Of a stretch of DNA of 54,335 bases, positions 45,367 to 53,115 are shown piece by piece. Every line of letters starts with the position of its first letter. Within the stretch, counting starts at the first letter, position 1. The position numbers and the translations under genes were made by a program. Below the pieces are notes generated by a model. That model made no database searches. It was not told the DNA's origin and saw only the letters and a list, made by a program, of their open reading frames with translations. The DNA comes from an uncultured Eubacteriales bacterium. GTDB taxonomy: Bacteria > Bacillota > Clostridia > Christensenellales > CAG-314. The stretch lies in assembly GCA_948938605.1 (NCBI GenBank), contig CARAIG010000065.1, forward strand, positions 1-54,335, given 5' to 3'.

Positions 45367-46445
45367 AAAACCGCTGCATTATTACATTTGAAGGGCTAAA
45401 CATAAACCGCTTTGTAAACAATCTCTGCCGTCAAAATATTACCATACTGGGACTGTCTAGGGACGGCAAGCAATGTATTTTGCAAGTTGATGCAACACAT
45501 TCGCAAAAGGTGGTTGCGCAACTTAAAGAAAAGTGCTATAATATACTTGATATACATTATACTGGCGTATCTTTTGGACTGCAATTTGCAAAAGCGCGCT
45601 TCGTTTTAATTGCGGCTGTCCTGCTTTGCGTAATTTTATTGGGCATTTCGTCGCAAATTTGTTTGCGCATAGAAACGCAGGGCGACTTTGACGATGTGGC
45701 AGTCCGTCAAGCATTATACGATTCGGGTATAGGTATAGGAACGCCGCTTGTGGGTTTTAATCCCGATGCGGTGGAAAATGCCGTAGCAAACAAACTCAAA
45801 GCAATGTATGCGGTAGTAAGCCGCAAGGGCAGCGTAATTTACGTAAATGCCGTAGCGACAAAACAAATTGATATGCCGATAGATATGTCAAAACGACGTG
45901 ACGTTATTTCTACGGTAAACGGCATTGTAACGTCTGTATTGTGCGAACAGGGCAATCTGTTAGTCAAAGTCGGCGACGCGGTCAAAGTCGGAGATGTGTT
46001 AATAGAAGGGCGCAGAGTGTTCAATGACGGCGAAAGCCGCGACGTGTACGCATTGGGACGTATAACCGTACGTCAATCTGTTCAGGGTTCGGTTGAATTT
46101 AACGGATACAAAACCGAATTGCAACCCACTGGCAACGAGTGCGTTAAAACCGGCGTAGTGCTATTCGGTAAAGAGTATGTGCAAGGTTGCCCCTATGACA
46201 GTTTTTCCGTCAAATCGAGTTATGCGTATTTACAGCCTTTAAATTTGGCGATAATTTATAACACTTACTGCGAAACTCGCAGCGTTACGGTATCGTGCTC
46301 GCTTAACGACTGTTTGGATGAATTGCAAAAGCAAGCTTACGACAGTGCCTTAAAGGAGTGCGGCTTTGTTCCGCAAGACGTTGAATATACGGTAACGGGC
46401 AATATTGTTACCGCAACGCTGTCGGCGCAAACGTACATACAATGA
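45363..46445 (+). CDS. yqfD: Sporulation protein YqfD
   Basis: 360 residues. An N-terminal soluble part is followed by a transmembrane helix at ~80-100 (FVLIAAVLLCVILLGI). The extracytoplasmic domain contains the family motifs GIGIGTPLVGFNPDAVE and GIVTSVLCEQGNLLVKVGD. It is a SigE-regulon stage IV-like protein in spore-formers, partner of yqfC. The stop is 12 bases before the phoH start. Confidence 0.92.
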   Translation: MKNRCIITFEGLNINRFVNNLCRQNITILGLSRDGKQCILQVDATHSQKVVAQLKEKCYNILDIHYTGVSFGLQFAKARFVLIAAVLLCVILLGISSQICLRIETQGDFDDVAVRQALYDSGIGIGTPLVGFNPDAVENAVANKLKAMYAVVSRKGSVIYVNAVATKQIDMPIDMSKRRDVISTVNGIVTSVLCEQGNLLVKVGDAVKVGDVLIEGRRVFNDGESRDVYALGRITVRQSVQGSVEFNGYKTELQPTGNECVKTGVVLFGKEYVQGCPYDSFSVKSSYAYLQPLNLAIIYNTYCETRSVTVSCSLNDCLDELQKQAYDSALKECGFVPQDVEYTVTGNIVTATLSAQTYIQ

Positions 46446-46457
46446 CGGAGGAATAAC

Positions 46458-47408
46458 TTGGTATCTAAAATAATCGAAGTACAATCTATGGACGAACTTG
46501 TTAAGTTGTTTGGACCGCTAGACGAAAACGTCAAAGTTTTGAGTTCGGCTTTTGACGTAAAAATAATGGTACAGGACGGGCATTGCAGTATATTCGGCGA
46601 TGAGGAAAACGTCGACAAAACCATAGCGGTGCTTAATAAGTTAAAACACTTTATTTATAATAACGACAGCGTCGACATCGGCAGGGTTAACTACTTAATA
46701 GAGTGTGCAAATGACGGTAAGTTAGATGACGTTGACGAGCTTTTGGGGGACGTTGTAGCAATTACAAACCGCGGAAAGCCGATTAAGTGCAAGACGGTAG
46801 GACAAAAAAAGTATGTCGACCTTATGAAAAAACGCATCATAACGTTTGGCGTAGGACCTGCCGGTACCGGCAAAACCTATCTTGCAGTGGCAATTGCCGT
46901 AAACGAATTCAAGGCTAAAAAGGTTGAAAAGATTATTCTAACGCGTCCGGCTGTGGAAGCAGGTGAAAAATTAGGCTTTTTGCCCGGCGATTTACAGGAA
47001 AAGGTCAATCCCTATCTCCGACCGCTTTACGACGCTTTGCAGGAAATGTTCGGTAACGAAACTTTTTCCAAAATGTTGGAACGCGGTACAATCGAAATTG
47101 CTCCGTTGGCGTATATGCGCGGTCGGACATTGTCTAACGCCTATGTAATTTTGGACGAAGCTCAAAATACAACTAAGGAACAAATAAAAATGTTTTTAAC
47201 CCGTTTGGGCGAAAACAGTAAAATGGTTATTACCGGCGACCTTACGCAAATAGACTTGCCGCGTGGGTTAACGTCCGGTTTAAAACACGCAATAAAAATA
47301 CTAAAAGATATTGACGACATAGGTATTATCAAACTTAACGAGCGTGATGTCGTACGTCATCCGTTAGTACAAAAGATCGTCAAAGCGTACGAAACAGAGG
47401 ATAAATAA
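46458..47408 (+). CDS. phoH: PhoH-like ATPase
   Basis: 316 residues from TTG 46458 (GGAGG six bases upstream). The P-loop GPAGTGKT lies at 133-140 and LDEAQN marks Walker B; the N-terminal KH-like part (1-100) precedes them. It is linked to RNA metabolism and ribosome maturation together with YbeY. The stop overlaps the next start by one base. Confidence 0.95.
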   Translation: MVSKIIEVQSMDELVKLFGPLDENVKVLSSAFDVKIMVQDGHCSIFGDEENVDKTIAVLNKLKHFIYNNDSVDIGRVNYLIECANDGKLDDVDELLGDVVAITNRGKPIKCKTVGQKKYVDLMKKRIITFGVGPAGTGKTYLAVAIAVNEFKAKKVEKIILTRPAVEAGEKLGFLPGDLQEKVNPYLRPLYDALQEMFGNETFSKMLERGTIEIAPLAYMRGRTLSNAYVILDEAQNTTKEQIKMFLTRLGENSKMVITGDLTQIDLPRGLTSGLKHAIKILKDIDDIGIIKLNERDVVRHPLVQKIVKAYETEDK

Positions 47409-48838
47409 TGGCTAAAAAGATAAAGAAAACCGGTATAAAGTGGAAGCAGATTATATTGAGTTATGTATTGGCGTACATTTTAATTTGCGCTTTAACAATA
47501 CTGCCTAACATCAAGTCGTTTTCGGTTATCAACGTAATTGTACAAGCCGTAACTAACATAATGTTATTGGCGTCTATGGGCTTTTACGTTTATTTTGCCG
47601 ACCGCAAAGTAATGCAAAGCGCCCGCGAAACATGGGCTATGTTTTGCACAATGATATTGTCGTTCATTGTTATGCAGTTGTCGCAACTGTGGGAATATGC
47701 AATATACATTGTGCCTTTTGCCTTGTGTTCGCTTATTTTGTCTATTATAGTTTCGGGGAAATGCGGATTTTTTGCTAATTTCATTATAGTTATGCTGTGC
47801 TTTATGGATCCTATAATTTGGGACGGACCTAATAGTATTCAATCGGACAGTATGTTCTATTTGTTATTTAGCGGCGTAATCGAAGCGGTATTCGTATCCT
47901 TCCTGTTGGGTAAACAGTACCGTCGTTCCCGTTACGTACTTGCGGGTGTGATACTCGGCATTATTTCGGCAGTTTGCGCAACAATCAGTATTTTGATTTT
48001 TGAAAATCTTAACAGTTTCGATTGGGTAGTATACGGAATAAAAATGGCGTGCGCCTTCGGCAGCGGTATGATTAGCGTAATGATAATGTTTGTTGTTGTG
48101 CCCGTATTCGAAAAGGCGTTTAACGTGTCGTCGATTTTCCGCTATGCCGAAATTGCAACCAGCGACAACGAACTTATGCGTAAGTTGTTTGAAAAAGCTC
48201 CCGGCACATATAACCATTGCTTGACCGTTGCAACTTACGTCGAAGCGTGTGCTGTGGCAATAGGACAAAGCGCGTCAATTGCCAAGGCTTGCGCGTACTA
48301 TCACGATATAGGTAAAATTAAAAACCCTGCATACTTTGTAGAAAACCAATTGGACGGTTACAATCCTCACGATAATATGACGCCCGAAGCAAGCGTAAAT
48401 ATGATTAAATACCATACGCTTAACGGACTTGCAATAGCTAAGGAATACGGGCTCCCGCGTGAAGTTCAACTTGCAATAGTGGAACATCACGGAACTTTGC
48501 CCATTAAGTATTTCTTTTTAAAAGCGCAAAAGTATACCGACGGATTTTTACCGTATGACGGTTATTGTTACGACGGACCTAAGCCGACCAACAAAATTTC
48601 CGCAATTTTAATGATTTGCGATGCTAGCGAAGCTGCATTGCGCGCAAGCGGAGACAAAAATACTGCCGACAAAATAATTACCGATATTATAAACGAGCGT
48701 ATGACATTTGGACAGTTTACCGATTGTGACCTTACAATGAGCGAAATGGAAACGGTAAAAAATACAATTGTCGACACGTTCTTGGGTGTACGTCACAAAC
48801 GTATATCGTACCCCGACGTTAAGTTAGGTGGCAAATAA
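47408..48838 (+). CDS. HD-domain phosphohydrolase (PgpH-like) lacking the extracellular domain
   Basis: 476 residues. Seven transmembrane helices (~15-235) are followed by a cytoplasmic HD domain with YNHCLTVATYV (His270) and YYHDIGKIKNP (His299, Asp300), then EHHGT. This is the c-di-AMP phosphodiesterase PgpH by location (phoH-ybeY) and sequence. The usual 7TMR-HDED extracytoplasmic domain of over 200 residues between the first and second helices is missing; only a few residues separate them. The enzyme core seems intact. Confidence 0.88.
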   Translation: MAKKIKKTGIKWKQIILSYVLAYILICALTILPNIKSFSVINVIVQAVTNIMLLASMGFYVYFADRKVMQSARETWAMFCTMILSFIVMQLSQLWEYAIYIVPFALCSLILSIIVSGKCGFFANFIIVMLCFMDPIIWDGPNSIQSDSMFYLLFSGVIEAVFVSFLLGKQYRRSRYVLAGVILGIISAVCATISILIFENLNSFDWVVYGIKMACAFGSGMISVMIMFVVVPVFEKAFNVSSIFRYAEIATSDNELMRKLFEKAPGTYNHCLTVATYVEACAVAIGQSASIAKACAYYHDIGKIKNPAYFVENQLDGYNPHDNMTPEASVNMIKYHTLNGLAIAKEYGLPREVQLAIVEHHGTLPIKYFFLKAQKYTDGFLPYDGYCYDGPKPTNKISAILMICDASEAALRASGDKNTADKIITDIINERMTFGQFTDCDLTMSEMETVKNTIVDTFLGVRHKRISYPDVKLGGK

Positions 48839-49314
48839 TGACAATATATTTTACTAATGTAGGTTGTATAAGGTATACGGTTAAAAAAGTGCTGCAATGC
48901 GCTTTAAAGCATTTAAATCAGCCCGTAAACGGAATTGAAATGTCTTTGTCTTTTGTCACGACGGACGAAATTCAAAGTCTTAACAAACAATACCGTAATG
49001 TGGACAGCGTAACCGACGTGTTGTCTTTTCCGACTGTGGACAACCCCGAACGCAAAGTTATTAATGCAACCGATTTTGCGGACATCGTTAATCCCGAAAC
49101 GGGCAAACTTAATATAGGCGACGTCATAATTTGTCTTGAACGTGCAAAGGAACAGGCGGTTGAGTATAACCATTCGTTAAAGCGCGAACTGTGTTTCCTT
49201 TCGCTGCACGGAATGTTGCATTTGTTGGGATATGACCATCTAAATGCAGACGATGAAAAACAAATGTTTGACATTCAAAACGAAATATTAAATACAATGC
49301 GTATTACTCGGTAA
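48838..49314 (+). CDS. ybeY: Endoribonuclease YbeY
   Basis: 158 residues. The zinc motif HGMLHLLGYDH (His124, His128, His134) and the upstream VTDVLSFP are diagnostic. It acts in 16S rRNA 3' maturation and ribosome quality control. The start overlaps the previous stop by one base; era follows after five bases. The cdd and dgkA genes often found here are absent. Confidence 0.96.
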   Translation: MTIYFTNVGCIRYTVKKVLQCALKHLNQPVNGIEMSLSFVTTDEIQSLNKQYRNVDSVTDVLSFPTVDNPERKVINATDFADIVNPETGKLNIGDVIICLERAKEQAVEYNHSLKRELCFLSLHGMLHLLGYDHLNADDEKQMFDIQNEILNTMRITR

Positions 49315-49319
49315 ATAAA

Positions 49320-50207
49320 ATGAAAAAAACAGGATTTATAGCAATAGTGGGCTTTGCTAACGCGGGCAAGTCCACTTTACTTAACGCGTTAATCAAACAA
49401 AAAGTGTCGATAGTGTCCCCTAAGCCGCAAACTACAAGGGATTCCATTATGGGTGTGTGGACGGACGATGACAGCCAAATTGTGTTTGTGGACACTCCGG
49501 GTTTTTTGATTAGTAAAAACGCCTTGGGCGACTATATGCTTCGTAGCATTGACAACGCAACGCAGGACGTGGATTGCATACTGCTGGTAATAGACGGTCA
49601 CGACGGCATAACGGATAAGGAACTGTCGCAAATCGATAAATACGCTAAACGACAAATTCCTATTGTCGTTGCCGTCACTAAAATCGATATTACCCAACCG
49701 CAAAAGTTAATGCCGGAACTGGCTAAACTTAATCAATATCAAGCGGTTTCGGAAGTTTATTGTGTATCCGCCAAGCGTAACAACGGCGTTGACGAATTGA
49801 AACAAGCGCTTAAAAAGTATTTACAAGGCGATACGATGTATTTCGAGGAAGACGACGTTACCGACAAAAGTCAACGTTATTTGGTAGGGGAAATTATCCG
49901 CGAAAAAGTTTTGCTTGCGTGTGAAAACGAAATTCCGCACGGTATAGGTATTGCTATTAACAAAATGCAATTCGAAAATTCTTCGTGGGATATAGACGCT
50001 ACGGTAATAGTGGAAAAGGCTTCGCACAAGCCTATTGTTTTGGGCAAGCACGGCGCAATGATTAAGAGCATCGGTATCCACGCCCGCGAAAGTATCGAAA
50101 AATTACTTGACGGTAAAGTGTTTTTAACGCTGTGGGTAAAGGTCAAGGAAGACTGGCGCAATAATCCTTCTATGCTTAATGAATTAGGCTATTCAAACCG
50201 AAAATAG
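49320..50207 (+). CDS. era: GTPase Era
   Basis: 295 residues. G1 GFANAGKST (11-19), G3 DTPG (58-61), G4 TKID, and a C-terminal KH domain with VLGKHGAMIKSIG are present. It is essential for 30S assembly. There is no strong ribosome binding site (spacing to ybeY is five bases), which suggests coupling. Confidence 0.97.
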   Translation: MKKTGFIAIVGFANAGKSTLLNALIKQKVSIVSPKPQTTRDSIMGVWTDDDSQIVFVDTPGFLISKNALGDYMLRSIDNATQDVDCILLVIDGHDGITDKELSQIDKYAKRQIPIVVAVTKIDITQPQKLMPELAKLNQYQAVSEVYCVSAKRNNGVDELKQALKKYLQGDTMYFEEDDVTDKSQRYLVGEIIREKVLLACENEIPHGIGIAINKMQFENSSWDIDATVIVEKASHKPIVLGKHGAMIKSIGIHARESIEKLLDGKVFLTLWVKVKEDWRNNPSMLNELGYSNRK

Positions 50208-50222
50208 CATTTGTTTGACGAA

Positions 50223-50260
50223 AAATAGTAAAAAACAACATACTATTTGTGGCATAGTAT
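50223..50260 (+). other. Mutually exclusive hairpins after era
   Basis: AAATAGTA (50223-50230) can pair with TACTATTT (50241-50248), or the same middle segment (50240-50246) can pair with ATAGTAT (50254-50260). The three-segment layout is like an attenuator, but there is no T-run, so the role is open. The rest of 50208-50350 is a promoter candidate and leader. Confidence 0.5.
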
Positions 50261-50266
50261 TGATAA

Positions 50267-50296
50267 TTGACACAATTTTACGCCGAAATGTTAAAA
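50267..50296 (+). promoter_or_regulatory. Promoter candidate for yqzL-recO
   Basis: TTGACA (50267-50272), 18 bases, TTAAAA (50291-50296). The -35 is perfect and the -10 is weak. Confidence 0.5.
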
Positions 50297-50350
50297 GTTG
50301 TTTAATATTTAAGCATTGTACGCAAACTAATTGTAGGAGGAATGCGTACA

Positions 50351-50470
50351 ATGAAAGACAAAGTTTGGCAGTTATTTAAGGAAACAGGTAATCCTGCATA
50401 TTATATGCTTTACAAGGAATTGTCTAAAAATGGAAGTGACGACAAAAGCAATAGCGATAAGCGCGACTGA
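50351..50470 (+). CDS. yqzL: YqzL-family small protein
   Basis: 39 residues (MKDKVWQLFKETGNPAYYML...), with AGGAGG ten bases upstream. The W-x-x-F-x-x-T-G-x-x-x-x-Y core and the location between era and recO match Bacillus yqzL, whose function is unknown. It overlaps the recO start by 41 bases in another frame. Confidence 0.85.
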   Translation: MKDKVWQLFKETGNPAYYMLYKELSKNGSDDKSNSDKRD

Positions 50471-51155
50471 CTACAAGGAAAACGACAAGTATATTTTGCT
50501 GTATTCGTTAGAATACGGCAAAATTTCCGTTTTAGCGCGCGGAATACGCAAAGCGTCGGCAAAGCTGCGTTTTGCTGCCGATCAATTTTGTTTCGGGCAA
50601 TATGAACTTGCTTTGACTGGCGACCGATTTACTCTTAAAACTTGCGATCAGTTGGAAAGTTTTTACAGTCTGCGAACAGACATTTTATCTTACTACGCTG
50701 CCTGTACTATTGCTGAAAGTTTGATGAATTATACCGAAGAAGGTCTAAGCGAACCCGAATTATTTATAGAAACGTTAAAAGCGCTAAAAGCTTTATCGTG
50801 CGGTATCAATCCGCTGTTGGTAACTTTGCGGTATATGCTTAAATTCTTTGAAATCGACGGTTTAAAACTTCAATTGGACAATTGCATTTCGTGCGGTAGC
50901 AGTGCCAAGCGATTCTATTTAAATTTGCAGCGCGGCGGTTTTGTGTGCGACAACTGCCGCGAAGCGGACAATACCGCAGTATCTATGCGTGCTCACTCGT
51001 GTTGTAAAATGGTGGAAAATATCAGTTACGATCGCATACCGAACATAAATGTGTCTAACGACGCCGTTAAGGAAGCGTTAACTGTTTGTTTTAAGTACAT
51101 ATCCCGCAGCGGTTTTCCGCTGAAAAGTTTAAACGAACTTATAAAACTTTCATAA
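50430..51155 (+). CDS. recO: DNA repair protein RecO
   Basis: 241 residues. An N-terminal OB fold (residues ~1-75) is followed by a helical domain and a four-Cys zinc site (CISCG at 152-156, CDNC at 173-176). It loads RecA with RecR. AAGGAA lies upstream of ATG 50430. The start lies inside yqzL, so the two are probably translated together. Confidence 0.94.
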   Translation: MEVTTKAIAISATDYKENDKYILLYSLEYGKISVLARGIRKASAKLRFAADQFCFGQYELALTGDRFTLKTCDQLESFYSLRTDILSYYAACTIAESLMNYTEEGLSEPELFIETLKALKALSCGINPLLVTLRYMLKFFEIDGLKLQLDNCISCGSSAKRFYLNLQRGGFVCDNCREADNTAVSMRAHSCCKMVENISYDRIPNINVSNDAVKEALTVCFKYISRSGFPLKSLNELIKLS

Positions 51156-51163
51156 TACTTATG

Positions 51164-51198
51164 CACCGTTTTTTGTAAAATCATTACATTGAACGGTG
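51164..51198 (+). terminator. Weak terminator after recO
   Basis: CACCGTT (51164-51170) and AACGGTG (51192-51198) pair around a 21-base loop, followed by TTTAAT. Confidence 0.4.
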
Positions 51199-51269
51199 TT
51201 TAATGTTTTATTGATCTTATTAGTTTTTGTTCTTAATGATAAATGATTATTTATTATAAAATAATTGAG

Positions 51270-51294
51270 TTTTAGTCAATTTGTTTGACTAAAA
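51270..51294. promoter_or_regulatory. 25-bp perfect dyad operator upstream of the ABC exporter
   Basis: TTTTAGTCAA (51270-51279) is mirrored by TTGACTAAAA (51285-51294) with a 5-base centre. It resembles MarR-family operators. A TATAAT (51316-51321) lies downstream without a good -35. GGGG 10-13 bases before ATG 51342 acts as ribosome binding site. Confidence 0.75.
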
Positions 51295-51341
51295 TATAAG
51301 CCTATGTTAACATATTATAATATTTTTTAACGGGGAAATGT

Positions 51342-53114
51342 ATGATTTTCGGCAGACAAATAAACAAATATTATTTAAAATATCTTTTGCCGATACTCTT
51401 GGGCATTGTTGCGCTAATTGCGGTTGACTACGCCCAACTTATAATACCCGAACTGTACAGCTTAGTTATTAACGGCATTAATGAAGGGCAAGTGGAAATT
51501 GACGGAATTATGTACGATTTCGACAAGACATTGCTGATGAATAAGGTCTGTGTGCCAATGTTTATAGTAATAGTATCGTTGGTGATAGGCAGGTTTATTT
51601 GGCGCGTTTGTTTGTTCGGCTCGGGTTACAGGGTGGAAAAAGATCTGCGCGGACGGATGTTTCGCCATTCCGAATTTTTGTCGTGCGAATTTTACTCTAA
51701 AAATAAAGTCGGCAATATGATGTCGCTGTTTACAAACGATCTCGAAACCGTTCAAGATTGCTTCGGCAGCGGTATAATGATGACGTTCGACGCCGTATTT
51801 ATGGGCGGTTTGTCGTTGTACAAAATGTTCCGTATGGACTGGCGTATGACGTTGTTTTCGTTAATTCCTATGGTGTTGATGCTGGCAGTAGGCATAGTGC
51901 TCGGCAAATATATGACAATGAAGTGGGATGCGCGTCAGCAAGCTTTTTCGGACTTGTCGGATTTTTCGCAGGAAAGTTTTTCGGGCATTGCCGTAATCAA
52001 GGCATTTGTAAAGGAATTTAAAGAACTTTGGGCATTCCGTAGATTAAACAAACAAAATGAAGACGCCAACGTTGCATATACTAAAATGAGTATGCTGTTG
52101 CACGTTTTGGTAAGCCTGTTTGTGGAATCTGTTATATGCATTGTACTGGGTTACGGATCGTATTTGGTATATGTCGGACGCTTCAATGCAGGGCAGTTAA
52201 TGGAATTCATTGGCTATTTTAACGCCATAGTTTGGCCTGTAATGGCAATTACCGAATTGATAGATATGTCTTCGCGCGGGAAAGCGTCGCTTAAACGCGT
52301 AACGGAATTTATGAACGCCACATCGGATGTGGTTGATTCGCCTACCGCTTTAAATGTTGAAAACATCAACGGCGAAATAGAGTTTAGGCACCTTACTTTT
52401 CGTTATCCTAACTCCGATTACGATGCGCTAAGCGACATTACCTTTACAATAAGCGCCGGTCAAAACGTAGGAATCGTAGGTAAAACCGGTTGCGGCAAAA
52501 CAACGTTGTCCGATTTGATTTTACGTTGTTATAACGTGGGCAGGGATATGTTGTTTATCGACGGTAACGACGTCAACGATATAACGATAAAAAGTCTGCG
52601 TAATTCTTGCGCATATGTACCGCAGGATAATTTTCTTTTTTCCGATACTGTGGCAAATAATATTGCATTTGCATCCGACAGCGATGACATTGATCAAGTG
52701 GAGCTCGCTGCGCATCTTGCGGATGTTGACGGCAATATTCAAGGCTTTGTCAACGGTTACCAAACGGTTTTAGGTGAGCGCGGCGTAACTGTTTCCGGCG
52801 GACAAAAACAGCGCATTTCTATTGCGCGCGCTTTAATCAAGAATTCGTCAATACTGATTTTGGACGATTCGGTTTCGGCAGTCGATACCGATACCGAACG
52901 TAAGATTTTAGATAACTTAAAGCGCGAACGCGCAGGCAAAACTACGATACTGATTGCTCACCGCATTTCCACTGTTCAAAGTTTGGACAAAATCGTTTAT
53001 TTGGATAACGGCAAAGTAGTGGATTGCGGAACGCACGCCGAATTATTAGAGCGTTGCAGCGATTACCGCAATATGGTAGCATTGCAAAAATTGGAAGACG
53101 AGGAGGGCTTGTAA
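51342..53114 (+). CDS. ABC exporter subunit 1 (membrane and ATPase domains, degenerate Walker B)
   Basis: 590 residues: six helices (~10-320) and an ATPase domain (from ~345). Walker A GKTGCGKTT and signature VSGGQKQRISIARAL are intact. Walker B reads LILDDS, so the catalytic Glu is Asp. This is the usual mark of the non-catalytic site in heterodimeric exporters (BmrCD, TM287/288 type). The partner starts two bases after the stop. The substrate is unknown; it may be a drug or lipid. Confidence 0.94.
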   Translation: MIFGRQINKYYLKYLLPILLGIVALIAVDYAQLIIPELYSLVINGINEGQVEIDGIMYDFDKTLLMNKVCVPMFIVIVSLVIGRFIWRVCLFGSGYRVEKDLRGRMFRHSEFLSCEFYSKNKVGNMMSLFTNDLETVQDCFGSGIMMTFDAVFMGGLSLYKMFRMDWRMTLFSLIPMVLMLAVGIVLGKYMTMKWDARQQAFSDLSDFSQESFSGIAVIKAFVKEFKELWAFRRLNKQNEDANVAYTKMSMLLHVLVSLFVESVICIVLGYGSYLVYVGRFNAGQLMEFIGYFNAIVWPVMAITELIDMSSRGKASLKRVTEFMNATSDVVDSPTALNVENINGEIEFRHLTFRYPNSDYDALSDITFTISAGQNVGIVGKTGCGKTTLSDLILRCYNVGRDMLFIDGNDVNDITIKSLRNSCAYVPQDNFLFSDTVANNIAFASDSDDIDQVELAAHLADVDGNIQGFVNGYQTVLGERGVTVSGGQKQRISIARALIKNSSILILDDSVSAVDTDTERKILDNLKRERAGKTTILIAHRISTVQSLDKIVYLDNGKVVDCGTHAELLERCSDYRNMVALQKLEDEEGL

Positions 53115-53115
53115 T

